Source: Prevotella histicola JCM 15637 = DNF00424 (lineage in GTDB: Bacteria > Bacteroidota > Bacteroidia > Bacteroidales > Bacteroidaceae). From it: a DNA stretch of 64,000 bases. A model generated the notes under the pieces. That model saw only the letters and a program-made list of their open reading frames with translations, had not been told where the DNA came from and did not search any database. Shown here piece by piece: positions 19,293 through 28,096 of the stretch (its first letter is position 1; the number at the start of each line of letters is the position of its first letter). The stretch covers positions 1-64,000 of the forward strand of contig NZ_BAJX01000012.1 in NCBI RefSeq assembly GCF_000613925.1, written 5' to 3'. The translations under genes and the position numbers were made by a program.

Positions 19293-20697
19293 AACAGGTT
19301 TATTCACTGCTCTGGCAGCTCTCTTGTTGCTGACGCTGATGGCATGTAAAACGCCTCAAGCAACACTGCCTAAGGACAATATAAAAGCAACATTGCCAAA
19401 AGTGACCACCGACACGGTGACCAATGTACACGTATGGCGCGACTTTTTCAAGGATCCGGCATTGTGTGCTCTCATTGATACAGCACTCAATAACAATCAA
19501 GATCTGAAGATAACACTACAGGAAATGGCTATTGCTAAGAGTGCTATCACGGCAAAACGTGGACAGATGTTGCCTACTGTGACTGCCAATGCCACTATTG
19601 GTGTGTCGAAAGTGGGACGCTATACGAGCGAAGGAGCTGGTAATGTAGGAACAGAACTCACACCAGGACATAACATTCCGACCGTCATTCCCGATATAGC
19701 ACCGAACCTTCAGCTTGATTGGAGTATTGATCTTTGGAAGCAACTCAATAGCAGTAAGCGTGCAGCAGTTGAACGTTACCTTGCTACAGCAGAAGGACAA
19801 CGCACGCTAAAGAGCCAGTTGGTAGCGGATATTGCAGAGAATTACTATGCTTTAGTGGCGTTGGATAACAAGCTCAACATCACGTTAAAGTATATAGAAC
19901 TACAGAAAAAGGCTGTCCAGATAGCCCGTATTCAGAAGGAAGCAGATGCAGATACACAGTTGGCTGTAGAGAAATTTGAAGCTGAACTAGCCAAAGCATC
20001 GGCTAATGAGTACCAGTTGAGACAGTCAATAACGGAAACGGAGAACAGTCTGAACCTTCTTCTTGGGCGATATCCTACACCCATCAAACGTGACAAGGAT
20101 GCACTCGACCATCAGTCGTTGCCCACATTACAAGCTATTCCAGCCCGTCTTCTATTGCAACGTCCCGACATTCTTCGTGCCGAACATGAGCTGCAAGCTG
20201 CCAAATGGGACGTGGAAGCGGCTCGAAGAGCTTTCCTTCCCTCGCTCAATCTGTCGGCTACATTAGGCTTAGATGCCTTCAGTCCGAAGTATCTTCTGCG
20301 TCTTCCGGAGTCTGTAGCATTCAGCGTTTTGGGTGGATTGACAGCTCCATTAATTAATAAGAAAGCCATACAGACGAACTTCGATCAAGCCAATGCTATG
20401 CAGTTGGAGGCTCTTTATAACTACGACAAGGCATTGCTCACGGCATATAGTGATATGAGTACGCTGCAGTCGCGTGCACATAACCTGTCACAATATCAGG
20501 CATTGAAAAACAAACAAGTGCAATCTCTGACGCGTGCAGTGACGGCTGCTCAACAGCTTTATGCTTACAATCGTGCCACATACCTGGAGGTGTTAGACAG
20601 TGAACGTGAGCAGTTAGACTGTCAGACGGAGCTTATCGACACACAACTTCAGCAGATTTCCACACTGATTGATGCCTATCGGGGATTCTTCTATTAA
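19279..20697 (+). CDS. Outer-membrane efflux channel lipoprotein (TolC/OprM type)
   Basis: The 472-residue protein has lipobox LTLMAC and two outer-membrane efflux protein repeats rich in long helices, including NNNQDLKITLQEM at the start of the first and RPDILRAEHELQAA in the second. It is the outer-membrane duct of the tripartite pump. Its start overlaps the pump gene by 14 bp, implying coupled translation, and an intrinsic terminator follows directly. Length is normal for the family. Confidence 0.93.
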   Translation: MTTHKTGLFTALAALLLLTLMACKTPQATLPKDNIKATLPKVTTDTVTNVHVWRDFFKDPALCALIDTALNNNQDLKITLQEMAIAKSAITAKRGQMLPTVTANATIGVSKVGRYTSEGAGNVGTELTPGHNIPTVIPDIAPNLQLDWSIDLWKQLNSSKRAAVERYLATAEGQRTLKSQLVADIAENYYALVALDNKLNITLKYIELQKKAVQIARIQKEADADTQLAVEKFEAELAKASANEYQLRQSITETENSLNLLLGRYPTPIKRDKDALDHQSLPTLQAIPARLLLQRPDILRAEHELQAAKWDVEAARRAFLPSLNLSATLGLDAFSPKYLLRLPESVAFSVLGGLTAPLINKKAIQTNFDQANAMQLEALYNYDKALLTAYSDMSTLQSRAHNLSQYQALKNKQVQSLTRAVTAAQQLYAYNRATYLEVLDSEREQLDCQTELIDTQLQQISTLIDAYRGFFY

Positions 20698-20708
20698 TAT
20701 AATAAGGT

Positions 20709-20740
20709 GGCTGTGATGTTCTTTCATCACAGCCTTTTTT
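20709..20740 (+). terminator. Terminator of the efflux operon
   Basis: A perfect 10-bp stem, GGCTGTGATG/CATCACAGCC, with a 6-nt loop is followed by six Ts, starting 12 bp after the stop codon. Confidence 0.9.
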
Positions 20741-20850
20741 GTCTTTAGTCCCGAAACAGGTAACATTTGTTACTCTTATCTGCTTTGGCATTGCATTTGT
20801 TCGTCTATTGTCAGAACATAATTATTAATACAATTAAAAGACAATAGAAT

Positions 20851-21174
20851 ATGGCAAAGTTAGAAAAAGGTACGGTTTTCCCAGCAAAAGAAGTAATTGA
20901 TTACGCTGATGGTGGCGTAGTAAGCAAGGAACTTGTACACAACAATGCAGGGAGTGTGACGCTCTTCAGCTTTGATGCAGGACAGGGTTTGTCCGAACAT
21001 TCAGCACCTTTCGATGCACTCATCCAGGTCATTGACGGTAAGATGGAGCTGACTGTTGAGGATACAAAGCATGTCATCAGTGCTGGCGAACTGTTTATTA
21101 TCCCTTCTGGAGCACGCCATTCTGTCAATGCACCAGAACGTTTCAAGATGATTATCACCATGATCAGAGGGTAA
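20851..21174 (+). CDS. Small single-domain cupin protein
   Basis: The 107-residue protein has the two conserved cupin segments. Motif 1 lies around LSEHSAPFDALIQVIDGKM, with the single histidine of SEHS. Motif 2 lies around GELFIIPSGARHSV. The metal-ligand set is partial, which is common in small cupins of unknown function. There is no signal peptide, so it is cytoplasmic. The flavodoxin gene follows after 45 bp on the same strand, so the two are probably co-transcribed. Its substrate is unknown; a redox or metal-linked role is only suggested by the neighbour. Confidence 0.85.
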   Translation: MAKLEKGTVFPAKEVIDYADGGVVSKELVHNNAGSVTLFSFDAGQGLSEHSAPFDALIQVIDGKMELTVEDTKHVISAGELFIIPSGARHSVNAPERFKMIITMIRG

Positions 21175-21219
21175 CAAGTGTTACCATTCATTATTGAGAA
21201 CTGACAAAAAAAAGGAATC

Positions 21220-21702
21220 ATGAAACTTGTAGTATTTGGTTCTTCCACGGGTATGTGTGAAGAGATAGCAGGAAAGATTGCAGAAAAGGCTGGTGCCGAC
21301 TGTATTAACGTTACTGATCTCACGGCAGAGAAGCTCTCTGACTATGACACATTGTTCCTTGGAACATCTACATGGGGTGCAGGTGAGATGCAGGACGACT
21401 GGTATGACGGGGTGAAAGTGCTGAAAGAGGCTGGTCTTAGTGGTAAGACGGTTGCCATTTTCGGCTGTGGTGACTCCGAAAGTTATAGCGATACCTTCTG
21501 CGGAGGTATGAAGGAACTCCATGATGCTGCGGTGGATGCTGGCGCAAAGGTTGTTGGCGCGGTAGACGCAAGCGGTTATACATATGACGACTCAGAAGCC
21601 GTTGTCGACGGAAAGTTTGTTGGTCTTGCTCTTGATGACGTCAATGAGCCGGAAAAAACAGACGATCGCATTGATGTGTGGTTGGCACAACTCGCATTAT
21701 AA
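21220..21702 (+). CDS. fldA: Flavodoxin
   Basis: The 160-residue long-chain-type flavodoxin carries FMN and transfers single electrons, often replacing ferredoxin under iron limitation. The phosphate loop is near the start (VVFGSSTGMCEEIA). It is unusual because many members have TGxTE rather than STGMCE. The first isoalloxazine loop (STWGAGEMQDDW) and the second (GCGDSESYSDTFCGG) carry the expected aromatic Trp and Tyr. It is cytoplasmic, intact, downstream of the cupin, and followed by a terminator. Confidence 0.93.
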   Translation: MKLVVFGSSTGMCEEIAGKIAEKAGADCINVTDLTAEKLSDYDTLFLGTSTWGAGEMQDDWYDGVKVLKEAGLSGKTVAIFGCGDSESYSDTFCGGMKELHDAAVDAGAKVVGAVDASGYTYDDSEAVVDGKFVGLALDDVNEPEKTDDRIDVWLAQLAL

Positions 21703-21743
21703 TGCCGCAACGGTGGTGCATATAGTGGTCAATTTATGAGTCG

Positions 21744-21775
21744 AGGTCAGGCGGATTCTTCCGTCTGGCCTTTTT
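21744..21775 (+). terminator. Terminator after flavodoxin
   Basis: A 12-bp stem with G-U pairs, AGGTCAGGCGGA/TCCGTCTGGCCT, with a 4-nt loop is followed by five Ts. Confidence 0.85.
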
Positions 21776-21963
21776 GTTTTCAAGCGGTTCTTCCCTCTCT
21801 CGCCTTAGTCTTTACGGTTGATGCTGTCTTCATCGCCACATCTCGGAATCGCCCTTCGCCACGGTTATGACAGTATCAGACCAACGTATCAGAACGCAGG
21901 AAATGAAGGTTCAGACGACAGATACAAACCGTATAATGTAAAGTATATTCAGTATTGAAAAAC

Positions 21964-22110
21964 AGAAGACGCCCTTTTGGCTTGTAAAAGGGCATGTTTT
22001 GCATTGCAAAAGGGCATCTTTTACCATGTAAAAGGGCGTCTTTTACATCGCAAAAGGGCACCTTTTACAACCCCATCTGTAAACCTTTGGATAACAAGAG
22101 GTTACAAAGG
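21964..22110 (-). repeat. Five-slot 22-bp palindrome element, copy C
   Basis: Cores start at 21964 (degenerate AGAAG), 21986, 22008, 22030 and 22052. The leader hairpin is on the right: CTGTAAACC near 22076-22084 facing GGTTACAAA at 22100-22108. From the leader, four cores share one orientation and the last is flipped. The copy lies between convergent genes. Confidence 0.9.
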
Positions 22111-22308
22111 CGAAAATAAGTGCTTATCCCTTCAGAACGGAGAAAGCATGGTCTTAAATTAGTAAAGTTATTTCATGGGAACAAAAAAGAGAGCTAAATC
22201 AACTGTCCTCCACCCGTCCTGCCAATGCAAAGAACGTGGAAACAGTTGACTTAACTCCCCCGTTTTTTCTCTCCCTACACCTTATTATATTATAGGGAGC
22301 TATGTTTC

Positions 22309-22689
22309 TTATCTCGTAATCTTCTCAAAATCCTTGTCGAAAGCCCTTGGATGACGCCCAATGAGCACCACATTCAGCAAGCAATTAGCCACTAACTCCT
22401 CACTGGTAAGGTCAACTTTCGGTCCTTTCTTTAACTCCTTGCCCAAGAGAACGTCCCATGGACCATTGAAATCATGGTCATCAGCACCGAAAAACATCTC
22501 ATTTGAGTCAGGATCTTCCATGAGTTCATAACGTATCTGCTTCTTCGACATCACCGGTTTGATGTCTAAAAGAAGATTATAAGCATTGCGGAACTCCTCA
22601 CGCAAGTGCCTTCCCTTAGGGAACATCAGCCCAATCTGAGGATAAATCTCATCAAACTCGTAGGCTTGGAATAATTCTTTCAGTTTCAT
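22309..22689 (-). CDS. Conserved small cytoplasmic protein, DUF6557-like
   Basis: The 126-residue acidic protein has no signal peptide or membrane segment. The phrase EMFFGADDHDFNGPWDVLLGK and the opening MKLKELFQAYEFDEIYP recall the DUF6557 family of Bacteroidales, whose function is unknown; this is from memory and not secure. It is transcribed divergently from glyA, and TAACTTTG at 22716-22709 provides a plausible -7 box. No catalytic motif is evident. Confidence 0.7.
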   Translation of the reverse strand: MKLKELFQAYEFDEIYPQIGLMFPKGRHLREEFRNAYNLLLDIKPVMSKKQIRYELMEDPDSNEMFFGADDHDFNGPWDVLLGKELKKGPKVDLTSEELVANCLLNVVLIGRHPRAFDKDFEKITR

Positions 22690-22708
22690 TTTATTATTAG
22701 CTTTTCTG

Positions 22709-22716
22709 CAAAGTTA
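22709..22716 (-). promoter_or_regulatory. Putative promoter of the DUF6557-like gene, -7 element
   Basis: On the minus strand TAACTTTG fits TAnnTTTG, 20 bp before the start codon. No -33 TTG at the right distance was seen. Confidence 0.45.
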
Positions 22717-22736
22717 CATAATTTTTTCCGTTACGC

Positions 22737-22767
22737 TTGCATGTTAGAAACTTAATTCGTATATTTG
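22737..22767 (+). promoter_or_regulatory. glyA promoter
   Basis: TTG (22737-22739), 20 nt, then TATATTTG (22760-22767) matches the Bacteroidetes -33/-7 pattern, 63 bp upstream of the glyA start. Confidence 0.75.
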
Positions 22768-22830
22768 CGCCATAACACTAACCAACGGGTTTGTAGAGAT
22801 ATACGAACCCCCTAAACATTACAAATACAC

Positions 22831-24110
22831 ATGAGAAGAGACCAAGAAATCTTCGATCTTATCGAAATGGAACACCAGCGCCAGCTAAAGGGCATGGAGT
22901 TGATTGCATCAGAGAATTTTGTCAGTGATGAGGTTATGCAGGCCATGGGTCATACCTAACCAATAAGTACGCTGAAGGTTACCCAGGCAAACGTTACTAT
23001 GGAGGATGCCAAGTCGTAGACCAAGTTGAAACACTCGCCATTGAGCGTGTAAAGCAGCTCTTTGGGGCTGAGTATGCTAACGTGCAGCCACACTCTGGCG
23101 CACAAGCTAACCAAGCTGTATTCCTCGCTGTACTGAAGCCTGGTGATACTTTCATGGGCTTAGACCTTGATCAAGGTGGTCACTTGTCACATGGTAGTGA
23201 GGTAAATACATCAGGTATTCTCTATAACCACATTGGTTATACACTGAATCGTGAGACAGGACGTGTGGACTATGACGAGATGGAACGCCTCGCACGTGAG
23301 CACAAACCAAAACTGATTATCGGTGGCGGATCGGCTTATAGCCGTGAGTGGGACTACAAACGCATGCGTGCTATAGCTGATGAAGTTGGTGCATTGCTGC
23401 TTATTGACATGGCTCACCCTGCCGGACTGATTGCTGCAGGACTCTTGGAGAACCCTGTGAAGTACGCACATATCGTTACAACTACTACACATAAGACGCT
23501 GCGCGGACCACGTGGTGGTGTCATCATGATGGGTAAAGACTTTGATAATCCTTGGGGATTGACAACCAAGAAGGGCGATGTAAAGCCTATGTCTATGCTC
23601 ATTAACTCTGCAGTTTTCCCTGGAAACCAGGGTGGACCATTGGAGCATGTCATCGCAGCAAAGGCTGTTGGCTTCGGTGAAAACCTCCTTCCAAGCTGGA
23701 AAGAGTATGCTACACAGGTGAAGAAGAATGCTTCTGTACTCGCACAGGCGCTTGTTGACAAGGGATTCAGCATCGTTAGTGGTGGTACTGACAACCATTC
23801 TATGTTGCTAGACCTGCGCCAGAAGTATCCAGATCTTACTGGTAAGGTGGCTGAAACAGCACTTGTTGCTGCTGACATCACAGCCAATAAGAACAAAGTT
23901 CCTTATGATGAGCGTTCTGCTTTCCAGACAAGTGGTCTGCGTCTCGGTACTGCTGCCATGACAACACGTGGCTGCAAGGAGGATATGATGCGACTCACAG
24001 CAGAGTTAATCGACGAGGTTCTTGCTGATCCTGAGAACGAACAGGTTATCAAACGTGTACGTGAGAAGGTGAACACAACCATGGGTGATTATCCTCTCTT
24101 CGCATATTAA
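22831..24110 (+). CDS. glyA: Serine hydroxymethyltransferase, one apparent frameshift
   Basis: GlyA interconverts serine and glycine with tetrahydrofolate, supplying one-carbon units. The gene starts at ATG 22831 ([18 protein letters not shown]) and would encode about 426 residues once one base is restored near 22950-22953. There GGGTCATACC should read GGGTTCATACC, giving [16 protein letters not shown]. Downstream the family marks are clear: [12 protein letters not shown], and the PLP-binding lysine in [15 protein letters not shown]. The gene is normally indispensable, so the frameshift is best taken as a missed T in the sequence. A plus-strand terminator follows. Confidence 0.92.
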
Positions 24111-24234
24111 TGACATGAAAGTTTGAGGTTTGAGATCTATGGTTTTGATGTTTTAAAACTGAACAATGGAGTTTAAGGACGGGATGTTGGCTTAACGCTC
24201 TTCCACTCCACTCACTCCTTGACACATAAAAATG

Positions 24235-24275
24235 AGGTCCCGACATTATCATTACGATATGTCGGGACCTTTCTC
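24235..24275 (+). terminator. Terminator after glyA
   Basis: A perfect 12-bp stem, AGGTCCCGACAT/ATGTCGGGACCT, with a 12-nt loop is followed by TTCTCATTT. It lies 125 bp after the stop codon. Confidence 0.8.
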
Positions 24276-24415
24276 ATTTCCTTTTAAACCCTCACGCACC
24301 ATGCAGAGGAAGCGTTCTTAATCATCTTTTAGACCGTGAAATGCTATCTTTAAGACTGTGAACAAACGTATTTAAGTGCGTAATCCACAGTCTTTGTCAG
24401 GTGATAACACCGTCT

Positions 24416-25614
<1,199 letters not shown>

Positions 25615-25619
25615 TTGTT

Positions 25620-25817
25620 ATATTATTAATGATTGATTGTTATATTATTAACGAGTGATTATCGTATTATTAATGAACGATTATCATATTATTAATGAGT
25701 AATTATCATATGATTAATGAACGATTATCATATTATTAATGGACGATTGCCATATTATTAATGAGTGATTATCATATTATTAATGAATGATTGTCATATT
25801 ATTAATGGCCGAATGTT
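25620..25817. repeat. 22-bp tandem array upstream of the esterase
   Basis: Eight full units and a ninth partial one start every 22 bp from 25620. Each begins ATATTATTAATG (one reads GTATTATT, one ATATGATT) and continues with a variable AACGATTATC-type half. There are no indels. On the minus strand the unit resembles the sequence immediately before the esterase ATG (ATTAATAATATAACAA), so it may derive from that leader. It fills the divergent gap between the esterase and the phosphatase gene. Confidence 0.9.
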
Positions 25818-25898
25818 CTCTATGTTTTATCGAGATACGCCTTTATTTCCAGTTTTTTTTCGTTACTTTGTCTGCAGAAACAGTATCAAACAGGAAAT

Positions 25899-26381
25899 AT
25901 GAAGACTACAACAGACAATAAGAAACGCATCCTCTTTATTTGTTTAGGTAACATCTGTCGCTCTCCGGCAGCCCATGCTGTCATGCAACACATGGTAGAT
26001 GAACGTGGACTAAGCAGTCAATACGAGATTGATTCAGCTGGTATCGGAGGCTGGCACATAGGACAATTACCCGATAAACGCATGCGTGAGCATGGTAATC
26101 GGCGTGGTTACCGCATCGATCATCATGCCCGTCAGTTCGATTCCAGCGTAGATTTCGACCGATTCGACCATATAATCGTGATGGATGAGGACAATTTCCG
26201 CAACATAACATCACAAACTACAGACGAAAAGGCACGTGCAAAGGTGCTTCGTATGGCTGATTTCTTCACTGAACACCCACATGCCACCTGTGTTCCAGAC
26301 CCTTATTACGGCGGATCAGCCGACTTTGAGCTGGCACTTGACCTGATTGAAGACGGCTGTCGTGGACTTCTTACGTTGTAG
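25899..26381 (+). CDS. Low-molecular-weight protein tyrosine phosphatase
   Basis: The 160-residue cytoplasmic enzyme has the signature P-loop CLGNICRS (Cys nucleophile, Arg phosphate binding) near residue 15 and the general-acid DPYYGG loop near residue 135. In bacteria such enzymes dephosphorylate tyrosine kinases of polysaccharide synthesis or host and bacterial targets. No kinase or capsule gene is nearby, so its partner is not visible. It is convergent with the patatin gene, with stop codons 1 bp apart. Confidence 0.93.
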   Translation: MKTTTDNKKRILFICLGNICRSPAAHAVMQHMVDERGLSSQYEIDSAGIGGWHIGQLPDKRMREHGNRRGYRIDHHARQFDSSVDFDRFDHIIVMDEDNFRNITSQTTDEKARAKVLRMADFFTEHPHATCVPDPYYGGSADFELALDLIEDGCRGLLTL

Positions 26382-26382
26382 T

Positions 26383-27288
26383 TTACGACTGAAAGAAGGC
26401 TTTTATCTCCTCTAAATGCTCCAAAGCAACCTCCCTTCCCTGGTCATATGTCATCTGCATATCATCAGGATTGTGGGAGATGTGCCCAATCGTCAGCTTG
26501 TTCCGTGGACGAAGAACGAGTGTCTTGCCCTTCGATTCCTCCTCTTTTACATAGTCTAACTCGGCATTATACATGGCAGGACGGTCTTCCAAAGCCTGCA
26601 CAATACGTGGATGACGATGCAACCACATGCGCATGAGTGGCATCAACGGACTACGTTTCTTCACGTAACCAGCTGGTTGGGTGAGTACAACAAGGTTCTT
26701 TTCATAGCCTTGTTGCTGGAAAAAACGAAGCGGAATGGAGTCTGCAATACCGCCATCAAGCATCTTTTTCCCGTCAACAGTAACGATACGGGCAGCAATA
26801 GGCATGGAAGCAGAAGCCCGAATATACTCTAAACTGTCGTAATCTACCTCCGTCAGCCGTTTATATTCAGCCTTTCCCGTGTCTACATTCGTACAAACAA
26901 CCCAGAATTTCATAGGATTTTTGGAGAAAGTGTCAACGTCAAAATAGTCAATATGGCGTGGTACATAGTGATAAGCATAGTCTCCTCCGAAGTAATCACC
27001 CGTCGTAAGGAGGGAACGTAAGGATGAATAACGCCAGTCATTGACCAGGTTTTTGTTATATCTGAGCGCACGTCCCGGTTGTTTCGACTTCATATTACAC
27101 CCGAAAGCAGCACCTGCCGAAACCCCAATAACGCCATCGGGCCATATATCATGCTCCATCAGAACATCCAATACACCTGCAGTAAACAGTCCACGCATGG
27201 CTCCTCCCTCTAATACCAATCCTTTTTTCATCTTCATTCTCCTTAATAATATCCTCTCTCCTGCCCTCTTTTCCTTTGCCAAAAGCAA
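26383..27288 (-). CDS. Patatin-like phospholipase/acyl hydrolase
   Basis: The longest frame has 301 residues, but the true start is more likely one of the Met codons about 18-20 residues in (27237 or 27231), giving MKKGLVLEGGAMRG. The patatin marks are the oxyanion GGAMRG, nucleophile GVSAG and catalytic aspartate in MLDGGIAD. It has no signal peptide. Such proteins hydrolyse lipid acyl esters. This one resembles the bacterial YjjU/RssA-like cytosolic group in size. It is convergent with the phosphatase gene, and its 3' end meets it without a visible terminator. Confidence 0.9.
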   Translation of the reverse strand: MLLAKEKRAGERILLRRMKMKKGLVLEGGAMRGLFTAGVLDVLMEHDIWPDGVIGVSAGAAFGCNMKSKQPGRALRYNKNLVNDWRYSSLRSLLTTGDYFGGDYAYHYVPRHIDYFDVDTFSKNPMKFWVVCTNVDTGKAEYKRLTEVDYDSLEYIRASASMPIAARIVTVDGKKMLDGGIADSIPLRFFQQQGYEKNLVVLTQPAGYVKKRSPLMPLMRMWLHRHPRIVQALEDRPAMYNAELDYVKEEESKGKTLVLRPRNKLTIGHISHNPDDMQMTYDQGREVALEHLEEIKAFFQS

Positions 27289-27309
27289 GAAAGAAGTATT
27301 GCAAAGGTA

Positions 27310-27714
27310 AAGAAAAAACTATAGAATCAGCCCAAAAAGCATGTAAATAAAGCCTAATCCGTAAGACAGCACCCCACTATCCACTTCCCCTTAGCAGCCA
27401 TTGTAACCACAGAAAGACATCCCCCTGCCTCCAAATCCATGATGAAACGAACATTACCCATGATGAGACTAAACTCCTTTTATGAGTTTTTAAACTTCCA
27501 TCAACAATAGTTTATTGAATGAAAGAAAACCATTCAATATAAGTCAGCACCATTCAAAACGCAAAACCAACTGTCTATCAGCCCCTAAAACAAAGGTTTT
27601 CGCCCTCTAACACCATAAAAAGAGACACGAAAAACCACAATCTAAATTGGAATTTATACAGTTAATTAATAATAAAATTAACAAAACAAAAACGGAAGTG
27701 ATATATATTATTAG
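27310..27714. other. Intergenic, no gene seen
   Basis: AT-rich gap between the patatin gene and the fimbrillin-type operon. Several CATTCAA repeats occur at about 27530-27555. No ORF or RNA gene was accepted. Confidence 0.4.
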
Positions 27715-27722
27715 TAACTTTG
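27715..27722 (+). promoter_or_regulatory. Putative promoter of the peptide/fimbrillin operon, -7 element
   Basis: TAACTTTG fits TAnnTTTG and is preceded by ATATTATTAG, the same context as at the rpsA promoter (53764). The -33 region has no clear TTG. A leader of about 125-140 nt precedes the first gene. Confidence 0.55.
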
Positions 27723-27853
27723 CACACGAATTAATCATGATATGGGATAAATCCCTGGATAACAGTGCATGATTTATCATCATGCAAGTCAATATTTACA
27801 ACATCAACGCCTCCTTTTCAGGATCATTTTAACGAAAGATTGGTGATAAGTTT

Positions 27854-28066
27854 ATGATAACTAAAAAAATGAAGGAAATTAAAACTCTATTTAAAAAAGA
27901 CTACATCAGACCGCATGTTGCCGTCTTTGATGTAGCAGAAGACAGCCATCTCTTAGTCTCAAGCCCTAATGTGCGCCCCGGAGCAGGTGGTAGTCCCGCT
28001 GGAACTGTTACGGTTGAACCTCTAACACCAGTTGATGGAGGTGATGATGACAACCTCGAAGGATAG
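27854..28066 (+). CDS. Small peptide gene with YxxPxxxV and LLVSS motifs
   Basis: The frame has 70 codons. The real start may be the second ATG at 27869 (MKEIKTLFKKDY). The sequence YIRPHVAVFDV followed by HLLVSS resembles many short Bacteroidales peptides with a YxxPxxxVxxx and LLxxS pattern. The remainder is a Gly/Pro/acidic tail (PGAGGSPAG, then DGGDDDNLEG). It has no signal peptide or membrane segment. It lies 30 bp upstream of the fimbrillin-like gene under the same promoter, so the two are probably co-transcribed. Function is unknown; it could be a leader-type peptide precursor or a regulator. Confidence 0.6.
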   Translation: MITKKMKEIKTLFKKDYIRPHVAVFDVAEDSHLLVSSPNVRPGAGGSPAGTVTVEPLTPVDGGDDDNLEG

Positions 28067-28096
28067 AAATACTCAGATAATAAAAGAATAAAAGGA

